Origin: Osmia lignaria lignaria
Lineage: Eukaryota; Arthropoda; Insecta; Hymenoptera; Megachilidae
Direction: 5' to 3'
Assembly: GCF_051020975.1 (NCBI RefSeq)
Contig: NW_027478170.1
Span: 1,178,001 to 1,242,000, forward strand
Length of the DNA: 64,000 bases
The notes below the pieces were generated by a model, which was not told the origin of the DNA, made no database searches, and was given only the letters and a program-made list of their open reading frames with translations. Positions 39,548 to 52,500 of the stretch are shown here, one piece after another. Within the stretch, counting starts at the first letter, position 1. The number at the start of each line of letters is the position of its first letter. The position numbers were made by a program, and so were the translations under genes.

Positions 39548-42123
39548 TTGCAGATTTATCTCAAGGGAAGGGGCCTGACGGACATATTTCGAGATATTTC
39601 TTCTTCTTGTTGTTCTTCTTCTGCACAGCTAAGCTGGAAGTGGCATTTGCGGCTCGCACTAGTGCAGAGTTATCTCAAAGAAAGGGGCCACGGTGTTTCT
39701 GTATCTCTATTATGTTGGTGCGGCTTCGGAACTTTTAAATATCTTGATATATCTCGAGAACTACGCATCTGATCAAAAAATATCATAGAACATAAAATGT
39801 AGGAAACTTAATTCTCTACAAAAAAGGTCTCTTAACATTTTGCCATAGCTCGCTTCGTTTCCGAGATATTTGCAGATTTATGTCAAGGGAAGGGGCCTGA
39901 CGGACATATTTCGAGATATTTCTTCTTCTCGTTGTTCTTCTTCTGCACAGCTAAGCTGTAAGTGGCATTTGCGGCTCGCGCTAGTGCAGAGTTATCTCAA
40001 AGAAAGGGGCCACGGTGTTTCTGTATCTCTATTACGTTGGTGCGGCTTCGGAACTTTTAAATATCTTGATATATCTCGAGAACTACGCGTCTGATAAAAA
40101 AATATCATAGAACATACAAAGTAGGAAACATAATTCTGTACAAAAAAGGTCTCTTAACATTTTGCCATAGCTCGCTTCGTTTCCGAGATATTTGCAGATT
40201 TATCTCAAGGGAAGGGGCCTGACGGACATATTTCGAGATATTTCTTCTTCTTGTTGTTCTTCTTCTGCACAGCTAAGCTGGAAGTGGCATTTACAGCTCG
40301 CAGTAGTGCAGAGTTATCTCAAAGAAAGGGGCCACGGTGTTTCTGTATCTCTATTATGTTGGTGCGGCTTCGGAACTTTTAAATATCTTGATATATCTCG
40401 AGAACTACACATCTGATCAAAAAATATCATAGAACATAAAATGTAGGAAACTTAATTCTCTAGAAAAAAGGTCTCTTAACATTTTGCCATAGCTCGCTTT
40501 GTTTCCGAGATATTTGCAGATTTATGTCAAGCGAAGGGGCCTGACGGACATATTTCGAGATATTTCTTCTTCTCGTTGTTCTTCTTCTGCACAGCTAAGC
40601 TGTAAGTGGCATTTGCGGCTCGCGCTAGTGCAGAGTTATCTCAAAGAAAGGGGCCACGGTGTTTCTGTATCTCTATTATGTTGGTGCGGCTTCGGAACTT
40701 TTAAGTATCTCGATATATCTCGAAAACTACGCTTCTGATCAAAAAATATCATAGAACATAAATTGTAGGAAACATAATTCTCTACAAAAAACGTCTCTTA
40801 ACATTTTGCCATAGCTCGCTTCGTTTCCGAGATATTTGCAGATTCAGCTCAAAGGAACTGGCCTGACGGACATATTTCGAGATATTTCTTCTTCTTGTTG
40901 TTCTTCCTCTGCACAGCTAAGCTGGAAGTGGCATTTGCAGCTCGCAATAGTGCAGAGTTATCTCAAAGAAAGGGGCCACGGTGTTTCTGTATCTCTATTA
41001 TGTTGGTGGGGCTTCGGAACTTTTAAATATCTTGATATATCTCGAGAACTACGCATCTGATCAAAAAATATCATAGAACATAAAAAGTAGGACACTTAAT
41101 TCTCTACAAAAAAGGTCGCTTAACATTTTGCCATAGCTCGCTTCGTTTCCGAGATATTTGCATATTTATCTCAAGGGAAGGGGCCTGACGGACATATTTC
41201 GAGATATTTCTTCTTCTTGTTGTTCTTCTTCTGCACAGCTAAGCTGGAAGTGGCATTTACAGCTCGCAATAGTGCAGAGTTATCTCAAAGAAAGGGGCCA
41301 CGGTGTTTCTGTATCTCTATTATGTTGGTGCGGCTTCGGAACCTTTAAATATCTTGATATATTTCGAGAACTACGCATCTGATCAAAAAATATCATAGAA
41401 CATAAAAAGTAGGAAACTTAATTCTCTACAAAAAAGGTCTCTTAACATTTTGCCATAGCTCGCTTCGTTTCCGAGATATTTGCAGATTTATCTCAAGGGA
41501 AGGGGCCTAACGGACATATTTCGAGATATTTCTTCTTCTTGTTGTTCTTCTTCTGCACAGCTAAACTGGAAGTGGCATTTCCAGCTCGCAATAGTGCAGA
41601 GTTATCTCAAAGAAAGGAGCCACGGTGTTTCTGTATCTCTATTATGTTGGTGCGGCTTCGGAACTTTTAAATATCTTGATATATCTCGAGAACTACGCAT
41701 CTGATCAAAAAATATCATAGAACATAAAATGTAGGAAACTTAATTCTCTACAAAAAAGGTCTCTTAACATTTTGCCATAGCTCGCTTCGTTTCCGAGATA
41801 TTTGCAGATTTATGTCAAGGGAAGGGGCCTGACGGACATATTTCGAGATATTTCTTCTTCTCGTTGTTCTTCTTCTGCACAGCTAAGCTGTAAGTGGCAT
41901 TTGCGGCTCGCACTAGTGCAGAGTTATCTCAAAGAAAGGGGCCACGGTGTTTCTGTATCTCTATTATGTTGGTGCGGCTTCGGAACCTTTAAATATCTCG
42001 ATATATCTCGAAAACTACGCTTCTGATCAAAAAATATCATAGACCATAAATTGTAGGAAACATAATTCTCTACAAAAAAGGTCTCTTAACATTTTGCCAT
42101 AGCTCGCTTCGTTTCCGAGATAT
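39548..42123. repeat. Eight-monomer transition block
   Basis: This is a mixture of subtypes known from further left. 39,870 and 40,514 are TTTATGTCAAG/TTCTCGTTG types (40,514 with AAGCGAAGG); 40,836 and 41,158 reproduce monomers ii and iii of the four-monomer unit (GATTCAGCTC with GGTGGGGC, then GCATATTTATC); 41,480 and 41,802 resemble positions 4 and 5 of the nine-monomer unit. Private changes include TATTACGTTGG near 40,031, AACTACACATC near 40,404 and CTCTAGAAAAAAG near 40,460. It reads as a patchwork of the neighbouring blocks. Confidence 0.8.
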
Positions 42124-45100
42124 TTGCAGATATATCTCAAGGGCAGGGGCCTGACGGACATATTTCGAGATATTTCTTCTTCTTGTTGTTCTTCTTCTGC
42201 ACAGCTAAACTGGAAGTGGCATTTCCAGCTCGCAATCGTGCAGAGTTATCTCAAAGAAAGGGGCCACGGTGTTTCTGTATCTCTATTATGTTGGTGCGGC
42301 TTCGGAACTTTTAAATATCTTGATATATCTCGAGAACTACGCCTCTGATCGAAAAATATCATAGAACATAAAAAGTAGGAAACTTAATTCTCTACAAAAA
42401 AGGTCTCTTAACATTTTGCCATAGCTCGCTTCGTTTCCGAGATATTTGCAGATTTATCTCAAGGGAAGCGGCCTGACGGACATATTTCGAGATATTTCTT
42501 CTTCTTGTTGTTCTTCTTCTGCACAGCTAAGCTGGAAGTGGCATTTGCAGCTCGCAATAGTGCAGAGTTATCCCAAAGAAAGGGGCCACGGTGTTTCTGT
42601 ATCTCTATTATGTTGGTGCGGCTTCGGAACTTTTACATATCTCGATATATCTCGAAAACTACGCTTCTGATCAAAAAATATCATAGAACATAAATTGTAG
42701 GAAACATAATTCTCTACAAAAAAGGTCTCTTAACATTTTGCCATAGCTCGCTTCGTTTCCGAGATATTTGCAGATTTATCTCAAGGGAAGGGTCCTGACG
42801 GACATATTTCGAGATATTTCTTCTTCTTGTTGTTCTTCTTCTGCACAGCTAAGCTGGAAGTGGCATTTGCAGCTCGCAATAGTGCAGAGTTATCCCAAAG
42901 AAAGGGGCCACGGTGTTTCTGTATCTCTATTATGTTGGTGCGGCTTCGGAACTTTTACATATCTCGATATATCTCGAAAACTACGCTTCTGATCAAAAAA
43001 TATCATAGAACATAAATTGTAGGAAACATAATTCTCTACAAAAAAGGTCTCTTAACATTTTGCCATAGCTCGCTTCGTTTCCGAGATATTTGCAGATTTA
43101 TCTCAAGGGAAGGGTCCTGATGGACATATTTCGAGATATTTATTCTTTTTGTTGTTCTTCTTCTGCACACCTAAACTGGAAGTGGCATTTCCAGCTCGCA
43201 ATCGTGCAGAGTTATCTCAAAGAAAGGGGCCACGGTGATTCTGTATCTCTATTATGTTGGTGCGGCTTCGGAACTTTTAAATATCTTAATATATCTCGAG
43301 AACTACGCATCTGATCAAAAAATATCATAGAACATAAAAAATAGGAAACTTAATTCTCTACAAAAAAGGTCTCTTAACATTTTGCCATAGCTCGCTTCGT
43401 TTCCGAGATATTTGCAGATTTATCTCAAGGGAAGGGGCCTGACGGACATATTTCGAGATACTTCTTCTTCTTGTTGTTCTTCTTCTGCACAGCTAAGCTG
43501 GAAGTGGCATTTGCAGCTCGCAATAGTGCAGAGTCATCTCAAAGAAAGGGGCCACGGTGTTTCTGTATCTCTATTATGTTGGTGCGGCTTCGGAACTTTT
43601 AAATATCTTGATATATCTCGAGAACTACGCCTCTGATCGAAAAATATCGTAGAACATAAAAAGTAGGAAACTTAATTCTCTACAAAAAAGGTCTCTTAAC
43701 ATTTTGCCATAGCTCGCTTCGCTTCCGAGATATTTGCAGATTCAGCTCAAAGGAACTGGCCTGACGGACATATTTCGAGATATTTCTTCTTCTTGTTGTT
43801 CTTCTTCTGCACACCTAAACTGGAAGTGGCATTTCCAGCTCGCAATCGTGCAGAGTTATCTCAAAGAAAGGGGCCACGGTGTTTCTGTATCTCTATTATG
43901 TTGGCGCGGCTTCGGAACTTTTAAATATCTTGATATATCTCGAGAACTACGCCTCTGATCGAAAAATATCATAAAACATAAAAAGTAGGAAACTTAATTT
44001 TCTACAAAAAAGGTCTCTTAACATTTTGCCATAGCTCGCTTCGTTTCCGAGATATTTGCAGATTTATCTCAAGGGAAGCGGCCTGACGGACATATTTCGA
44101 GATATTTCTTCTTCTTGTTGTTCTTCTTCTGCACAGCTAAGCTGGAAGTGGCATTTGCAGCTCGCAATAGTGCAGAGTTATCCCAAAGAAAGGGGCCACG
44201 GTGTTTCTGTATCTCTATTATGTTGGTGCGGCTTCGGAACTTTTACATATCTCGATATATCTCGAAAACTACGCTTCTGATCAAAAAATATCATAGAACA
44301 TAAATTGTAGGAAACATAATTCTCTACAAAAAAGGTCTCTTAACATTTTGCCATAGCTCGCTTCGTTTCCGAGATATTTGCAGATTTATCTCAAGGGAAG
44401 GGTCCTGATGGACATATTTCGAGATATTTCTTCTTTTTGTTGTTCTTCTTCTGCACACCTAAACTGGAAGTGGCATTTCCAGCTCGCAATCGTGCAGAGT
44501 TATCTCAAAGAAAGGGGCCACGGTGATTCTGTATCTCTATTATGTTGGTGCGGCTTCGGAACTTTTAAATATCTTGATATATCTCGAGAACTACGCATCT
44601 GATCAAAAAATATCATAGAACATAAAATGTAGGAAACTTAATTCTCTACAAAAAAGGTCTCTTAACATTTTGCCATAGCTCGCTTCGTTTCCGAGATATT
44701 TGCAGATTTATCTCAAGGGAAGGGTCCTGATGGACATATTTCGAGATATTTCTTCTTCTTGTTGTTCTTCTTCTGCACAGCTAAGCTGGAAGTGGCATTT
44801 GCAGCGCGCAATAGTGCAGAGTTATCTCAAAGAAAGGGGCCACGGTGTTTCTGTATCTCTATTATGTTGGTGCGGCTTCGGAACTTTTAAATATCTTGAT
44901 ATATCTCGAGAACTACGCATCTGATCAAAAAATATCGTAGAAGATAAAAAGTAGGAAACTTAATTCTCTACAAAAAAGGTCTCTTAACATTTCGCCATAG
45001 CTCGCTTCGTTTCCGAGATATTTGCAGATTTATCTCAAGGGAAGGGGCCTAACGGACATATTTCGAGATATTTCTTCTTCTTGTTGTTCTTCTCCTGCAC

Positions 45101-46953
45101 AGCCAAGCTGGAAGCGGCATTTGCGGCTCGCACTAGTGCAGAGTTATCTCAAAGAATGGGGCCACGGTGTTTCTGTATCTCTATTATGTTGGTGCGGCTT
45201 CGGAACTTTTAAATATCTTGATATATCTCGAGAACTGCGCCTCTGATCGAAAAATATCATAGAACATGAAAAGTAGGAAACTTAATTCTCTACAAAAAAG
45301 GTCTCTTAACATTTTGCCATAGCTCGCTTCGTTTCCGAGATATTTGCAGATTTATTTCAAGGGAAGGGGCCTGACGGACATATTTCGAGATATTTCTTCT
45401 TCTTCTTGTTCTTCTTCTGCACAGCTAAGCTGGAAGTGGCATTTGCAGCTCGCAATAGTGCAGAGTTATCCCAAAGAAAGGGGCCACGGTGTTTCTGTAT
45501 CTCTATTATGTTGGTGCGGCTTCGGAACTTTTAAATATCTCGATATATCTCGAAAACTACGCTTCTGATCAAAAAATATCATAGAACATAAATTGTAGGA
45601 AACATAATTCTCTACAAAAAAGGTCTCTTAACATTTTGCCATAGCTCGCTTCGTTTCCGAGATATTTGCAGATTTATCTCAAGGGAAGGGGCCTGACGGA
45701 CATATTTCGAGATATTTCTTCTTCTTGTTGTTCTTCTTCTGCACAGCTAAACTGGAAGTGGCATTTCCAGCTCGCAATCGTGCAGAGTTATCTCAAAGAA
45801 AGGGGCCACGGTGTTTCTGTATCTCTATTATGTTGGTGCGGCTTCGGAACTTTTAAATATCTTGATATATCTCGAGAACTACGCCTCTGATCGAAAAATA
45901 TCATAGAACATAAAAAGTAGGAAACTTAATTCTCTACAAAAAAGGTCTCTTAACATTTCGCCATAGCTCGCTTCGGTTCCGAGATATTTGCAGATTTATC
46001 TCAAGGGAAGGGGCCTGTCGGACATATTTCGAGATATTTCTTCTTCTTGTTGTTCTTCTTCTGCACAGCTAAGCTGGAAGTGGCATTTGCGGCTCGCACT
46101 AGTGCAGTGTTATCTCAAAGAAAGGGGCCACGGTGTTTCTGCATCTCTATTATGTTGGTGCGGCTTCGGAACTTTTAAATATCTCGATATATCTCGAAAA
46201 CTACGCTTCTGATCAAAAAATATCATAGAACATAAATTGTAGGAAACATAATTCTCTACAAAAAACGTCTCTCAACATTTTGCCATAGCTCGCTTCGTTT
46301 CCGAGATATTTGCAGATCCAGCTCAAAGGAACGGGCCTGACGGACATATTTCGAGATACTTCTTCTTCTTGTTGTTCTTCCTCTGCACAGCTAAGCTGGA
46401 AGTGGCATTTGCAGCTCGCAATAGTGCAGAGTTATCTCAAAGAAAGGGGCCGCGGTGTTTCTGTATCTCTATTATGTTGGTGCGGCTTCGGAACTTTTAA
46501 ATATCTTGATATATCTCGAGAACTACGCATCTGATCAAAAAATATCATACTACATAAAAAGTAGGAAACTTAATTCTCTACAAGAAAGGTCTCTAAACAT
46601 TTTGCCATAGCTCGCTTCGTTTCCGAGATATTTGCAGATTTATCTCATGGGAAGGGGCCTGACGGACATATTTCGAGATATTTCTTCTTCTTGTTGTTCT
46701 TCTTCTGCACAGCTGAGCTGGAAGTGGCATTTGCAGGTCGCAATAGTGCAGAGTTATCTCAAAGAAAGGGGCCACGGTGTTTCTGTATCTCTATTATGTT
46801 GGTGCGGCTTCGGAACTTTTAAATATCTTGATATATCTCCAGAACTACGCATCTGATCAAAAAATATCATAGAACATAAAAAGTAGGAAACCTAATTTTC
46901 TGCAAAAAAGGTCTCTTAACATTTCGCCATAGCTCGCTTCGTTTCCAAGATAT
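42124..46953. repeat. Fifteen monomers with partial 1,610-bp repeat
   Basis: 42,446 (AAGCGGCC, CTTTTACATATC type-A tail) recurs at 44,056, offset 1,610. 43,090 (GATGGACAT, TTCTTTTTG or TATTCTTTTTG, CACACCTAAAC, GGTGATTCTG) recurs at 44,378, offset 1,288. The second block therefore lacks a monomer equivalent to 42,768, which is almost identical to 42,446. Linked states GCAATCGTGC with AAACTGG, and GCCTCTGATCGAAAAA tails, are common here. 45,022 is unusually diverged (TTCTCCTGCACAGCCAAGC, GAAGCGGC). Confidence 0.78.
45545..45665. repeat. Imperfect inverted repeat inside the monomer (54+13+54)
   Basis: Example from a near-consensus type-A monomer. The left arm (45,545-45,598) starts ATATCTCGAAAAC and ends TTGTAG; the right arm (45,612-45,665) starts CTACAA and ends GTTTCCGAGATAT. 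The reverse complement of the right arm aligns to the left arm without a gap at about 33 of 54 positions (hand count). The identical stretches are ATATCTCG, AAAC, AAAAT and TTGTAG. The spacer is 13 bases. The same arrangement is present in every monomer, with a better inner stem in type A than in type B. It may be a relic of an ancestral palindromic element or a site bound by a dimeric protein; neither is shown. Confidence 0.8.
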
Positions 46954-49529
46954 TTGCAGATTTATCTCAAGGGAAGGGGCCTGTCGGACATATTTCGAGA
47001 TATTTCTTCTTCTTGTTGTTCTTCTTCTGCACAGCTAAGCTGGAAGTGGCATTTGCGGCTCGCACTAGTGCAGAGTTATCTCAAAGAAAGGGGCCACGGT
47101 GTTTCTGTATCTCTATTATGTTGGTGCGGCTTCGGAACTTTTAAATATCTCGATATATCTCGAAAACTACGCTTCTGATCAAAAAATATCATAGAACGTA
47201 AATTGTAGGAAACATTATTCTCTACAAAAAAGGTCTCTTAACATTTTGCCATAGCTCGCTTCGTTTCCGAGATATTTGCAGATTTATCTCAAGGGAAGGG
47301 TCCTGATGGACATATTTCGAGATATTTCTTCTTCTTGTTGTTCTTCTTCTGCACAGCTAAGCTGGAAGTGGCATTTGCAGCGCGCAATAGTGCAGAGTTA
47401 TCTCAAAGAAAGGGGCCACGGTGTTTCTGTATCTCTATTATGTTGGTGCGGCTTCGGAACTTTTAAATATCTTGATATATCTCGAGAACTACGCATCTGA
47501 TCAAAAAATATCGTAGAAGATAAAAAGTAGGAAACTTAATTCTCTACAAAAAAGGTCTCTTAACATTTCGCCATAGCTCGCTTCGTTTCCGAGATATTTG
47601 CAGATTTATCTCAAGGGAAGGGGCCTGTCGGACATATTTCGAGATATTTCTTCTTCTTGTTGTTCTTCTTCTGCACAGCTAAGCTGGAAGTGGCATTTGC
47701 GGCTCGCACTAGTGCAGAGTTATCTCAAAGAAAGGGGCCACGGTGTTTCTGTATCTCTATTATGTTGGTGCGGCTTCGGAACTTTTAAATATCTCGATAT
47801 ATCTCGAAAACTACGCTTCTGATCAAAAAATATCATAGAACGTAAATTGTAGGAAACATTATTCTCTACAAAAAAGGTCTCTTAACATTTTGCCATAGCT
47901 CGCTTCGTTTCCGAGATATTTGCAGATTTATCTCAAGGGAAGGGTCCTGATGGACATATTTCGAGATATTTCTTCTTCTTGTTGTTCTTCTTCTGCACAG
48001 CTAAGCTGGAAGTGGCATTTGCAGCGCGCAATAGTGCAGAGTTATCTCAAAGAAAGGGGCCACGGTGTTTCTGTATCTCTATTATGTTGGTGCGGCTTCG
48101 GAACTTTTAAATATCTTGATATATCTCGAGAACTACGCATCTGATCAAAAAATATCATAGAACATAAAAAGTAGGAAACCTAATTATCTACAAAAAAGGT
48201 CTCTTAACATTTCGCCATAGCTCGCTTCGTTTCCAAGATATTTGCAGATTTATCTCAAGGGAAGGGGCCTGTCGGACATATTTCGAGATATTTCTTCTTC
48301 TTGTTGTTCTTCTTCTGCACAGCTAAGCTGGAAGTGGCATTTACAGCTCGCAATAGTGCAGAGTTATCTCAAAGAAAGGGGCCACGGTGTTTCTGTATCT
48401 CTATTATGTTGGTGCGGCTTCGGAACTTTTAAATATCTTGATATATCTCGAGAACTACGCATCTGATCAAAAAATATCATAGAACATAAAAAGTAGGAAA
48501 CCTAATTTTCTACAAAAAAGGTCTCTTAACATTTCGCCATAGCTCGCTTCGTTTCCAAGATATTTGCAGATTTATCTCAAGGGAAGGGGCCTGTCGGACA
48601 TATTTCGAGATATTTCTTCTTCTTGTTGTTCTTCTTCTGCACAGCTAAGCTGGAAGTGGCATTTGCGGCTCGCACTAGTGCAAAGTTATCTCAAAGAAAG
48701 GGGCCACGGTGTTTCTGTATCTCTATTATGTTGGTGCGGCTTCGGAACTTTTAAATATCTCGATATATCTCGAAAACTACGCTTCTGATCAAAAAATATC
48801 ATAGAACGTAAATTGTAGGAAACATTATTCTCTACAAAAAAGGTCTCTTAACATTTTGCCATAGCTCGCTTGGTTTCCGAGATATTTGCAGATTTATCTC
48901 AAGGGAAGGGTCCTGATGGACATATTTCGAGATATTTCTTCTTCTTGTTGTTCTTCTTCTGCACAGCTAAGCTGGAAGTGGCATTTGCAGCGCGCAATAG
49001 TGCAGAGTTATCTCAAAGAAAGGGGCCACGGTGTTTCTGTATCTCTATTATGTTGGTGCGGCTTCGGAACTTTTAAATATCTTGATATATCTCGAGAACT
49101 ACGCATCTGATCAAAAAATATCGTAGAAGATAAAAAGTAGGAAACTTAATTCTCTACAAAAAAGGTCTCTTAACATTTCGCCATAGCTCGCTTCGTTTCC
49201 GAGATATTTGCAGATTTATCTCAAGGGAAGGGGCCTGTCGGACATATTTCGAGATATTTCTTCTTCTTGTTGTTCTTCTTCTGCACAGCTAAGCTGGAAG
49301 TGGCATTTGCGGCTCGCACTAGTGCAGAGTTATCTCAAAGAAAGGGGCCACGGTGTTTCTGTATCTCTATTATGTTGGTGCGGCTTCGGAACTTTTAAAT
49401 ATCTCGATATATCTCGAAAACTACGCTTCTGATCAAAAAATATGATAGAACATAAATTGTAGGAAACATAATTCTCTACAAAAAACGTCTCTTAACATTT
49501 TGCCATAGCTCGCTTCGTTTCCGAGATAT
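46954..49529. repeat. Dimeric higher-order repeats of 644 bp
   Basis: Two subtypes alternate. One has GCCTGTCGGAC, GCGGCTCGCACTAG and a type-A tail with AACGTAAATTG (46,954, 47,598, 48,564, 49,208). The other has GTCCTGATGGAC, GCAGCGCGCAATAG and a type-B tail, often GTAGAAGATAAA (47,276, 47,920, 48,886). The alternation is broken once at 48,242, which has the CTGTCGG 5' part but TTTACAGCTCGCAATAG and a type-B tail. TTTCCAAGATATT precedes 46,954, 48,242 and 48,564. Confidence 0.88.
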
Positions 49530-52500
49530 TTGCAGATTCAGCTCAAAGGAACGGGCCTGACGGACATATTTCGAGATACTTCTTCTTCTTGTTGTTCTTC
49601 CTCTGCACAGCTAAGCTGGAAGTGGCATTTGCAGCTCGCAATAGTGCAGAGTTATCTCAAAGAAAGGGGCCACGGTGTTTCTGTATCTCTATTATGTTGG
49701 TGCGGCTTCGGAACTTTTAAATATCTTGATATATCTCGAGAACTACGCATCTGATCAAAAAATATCATAGAACATAAAAAGTAGGAAACTTAATTCTCTA
49801 CAAAAAAGGTCTCTTAACATTTTGCCATAGCTCGCTTCGTTTCCGAGATATTTGCAGATTTATCTCAAGGGAAGGGGCCTGACGGACATATTTCGAGATA
49901 TTTCTTCTTCTTGTTGTTCTTCTTCTGCACAGCTGAGCTGGAAGTGGCATTTGCAGGTCGCAATAGTGCAGAGTTATCTCAAAGAAAGGGGCCACGGTGT
50001 TTCTGTATCTCTATTATGTTGGTGCGGCTTCGGAACTTTTAAATATCTTGATATATCTCGAGAACTACGCATCTGATCAAAAAATATCGTAGAAGATAAA
50101 AAGTAGGAAACTTAATTCTCTACAAAAAAGGTCTCTTAACATTTTGCCATAGCTCGCTTCGTTTCCGAGATATTTGCAGATTTATCTCAAGGGAAGGGGC
50201 CTGTCGGACATATTTCGAGATATTTCTTCTTCTTGTTGTTCTTCTTCTGCACAGCTGAGCTGGAAGTGGCATTTGCAGGTCGCAATAGTGCAGAGTTATC
50301 TCAAAGAAAGGGGCCACGGTGTTTCTGTATCTCTATTATGTTGGTGCGGCTTCGGAACTTTTAAATATCTCGATATATCTCGAGAACTACGCATCTGATC
50401 AAAAAATATCATAGAACATAAAAAGTAGGAAACTTAATTCTCTACAAAAAAGGTCTCTTAACATTTTGCCATAGCTCGCTTCGTTTCCGAGATATTTGCA
50501 GATTTATCTCAAGGGAAGGGGCCTGACGGACATATTTCGAGATATTTCTTCTTCTTGTTGTTCTTCTTCTGCACAGCTAAACTGGAAGTGGCATTTCCAG
50601 CTCGCAATCGTGCAGAGTTATCTCAAAGAAAGGGGCCACGGTGTTTCTGTATCTCTATTATGTTGGTGCGGCTTCGGAACTTTTAAATATCTTGATATAT
50701 CTCGAGAACTACGCATCTGATCAAAAAATATCATACTACATAAAAAGTAGGAAACTTCATTCTCTACAAGAAAGGTCTCTAAACATTTTGCCATAGCTCG
50801 CTTCGTTTCCGAGATATTTGCAGATTTATCTCATGGGAAGGGGCCTGACGGACATATTTCGAGATATTTCTTCTTCTTGTTGTTCTTCCTCTGCACAGCT
50901 AAGCTGGAAGTGGCATTTGCAGGTCGCAATAGTGCAGAGTTATCTCAAAGAAAGGGGCCACGGTGTTTCTGTATCTCTATTATGTTGGTGCGGCTTCGGA
51001 ACTTTTAAATATCTCGATATATCTCGAAAACTACGCTGCTGATCAAAAAATATCATAGAACGTAAATTGTACGAAACATTATTCTCTACAAAAAAGGTCT
51101 CTTAACATTTTGCCATAGCTCGCTTCGTTTCCGAGATATTTGCAGATATATCTCAAGGGAAGGGTCCTGATGGACATATTTCGAGATATTTCTTCTTCTT
51201 GTTGTTCTTCCTCTGCACAGCTAAGCTGGAAGTGGCATTTGCAGCTCGCAATAGTGCAGAGTTATCTCAAAGAAAGGGGCCACGGTGTTTCTGTATCTCT
51301 ATTATGTTGGTGCGGCTTCGGAACTTTTAAATATCTTGATATATCTCGAGAACTACGCATCTGATCAAAAAATATCATACTACATAAAAAGTAGGAAACT
51401 TAATTCTCTACAAGAAAGGTCTCTAAACATTTTGCCATAGCTCGCTTCGTTTCCGAGATATTTGCAGATTTATCTCATGGGAAGGGGCCTGACGGACATA
51501 TTTCGAGATATTTCTTCTTCTTGTTGTTCTTCTTCTGCACAGCTGAGCTGGAAGTGGCATTTGCAGGTCGCAATAGTGCAGAGTTATCTCAAAGAAAGGG
51601 GCCACGGTGTTTCTGTATCTCTATTATGTTGGTGCGGCTTCGGAACTTTTAAATATCTCGATATATCTCGAAAACTACGCTTCTGATCAAAAAATATCAT
51701 AGAACGTAAATTGTAGGAAACATTATTCTCTACAAAAAAGGTCTGTTAACATTTTGCCATAGCTCGCTTCGTTTCCGAGATATTTGCAGATTTATCTCAA
51801 GGGAAGGGTCCTGATGGACATATTTCGAGATATTTCTTCTTCTTGTTGTTATTCTTCTGCACAGCTAAGCTGGAAGTGGCATTTGCAGCGCGCAATAGTG
51901 CAGAGTTATCTCAAAGAAAGGGGCCACGGTGTTTCTGTATCTCTATTATGTTGGTGTGGCTTCGGAACTTTTAAATATCTTGATATATCTCGAGAACTAC
52001 GCATCTGATCAAAAAATATCATAGAACATAAAAAGTAGGAAACTTAATTCTCTACAAAAAAGGTCTCTTAACATTTTGCCACAGCTCGCTTCGTTTCCGA
52101 GATATTTGCAGATTTATCTCAAGGGAAGGGGCCTGACGGACATATTTCGAGATATTTCTTCTTCTTGTTGTTCTTCTTCTGCACAGCTAAGCTGGAAGTG
52201 GCATTTGCGGCTCGCACTAGTGCAGAGTTATCTCAAAGAAAGGGGCCACGGTGTTTCTGTATCTCTATTATGTTGGTGCGGCTTCGGAACTTTTAAATAT
52301 CTCGATATATCTCGAAAACTACGCTTCTGATCAAAAAATATCATAGAACGTAAATTGTAGGAAACAGAATTCTCTACAAAAAAGGTCTCTTAACATTTTG
52401 CCATAGCTCGCTTCGTTTCCGAGATATTTGCAGATATATCTCAAGGGAAGGGGCCTGACGGACATATTTCGAGATATTTCTTCTTCTTGTTGTTCTTCTT

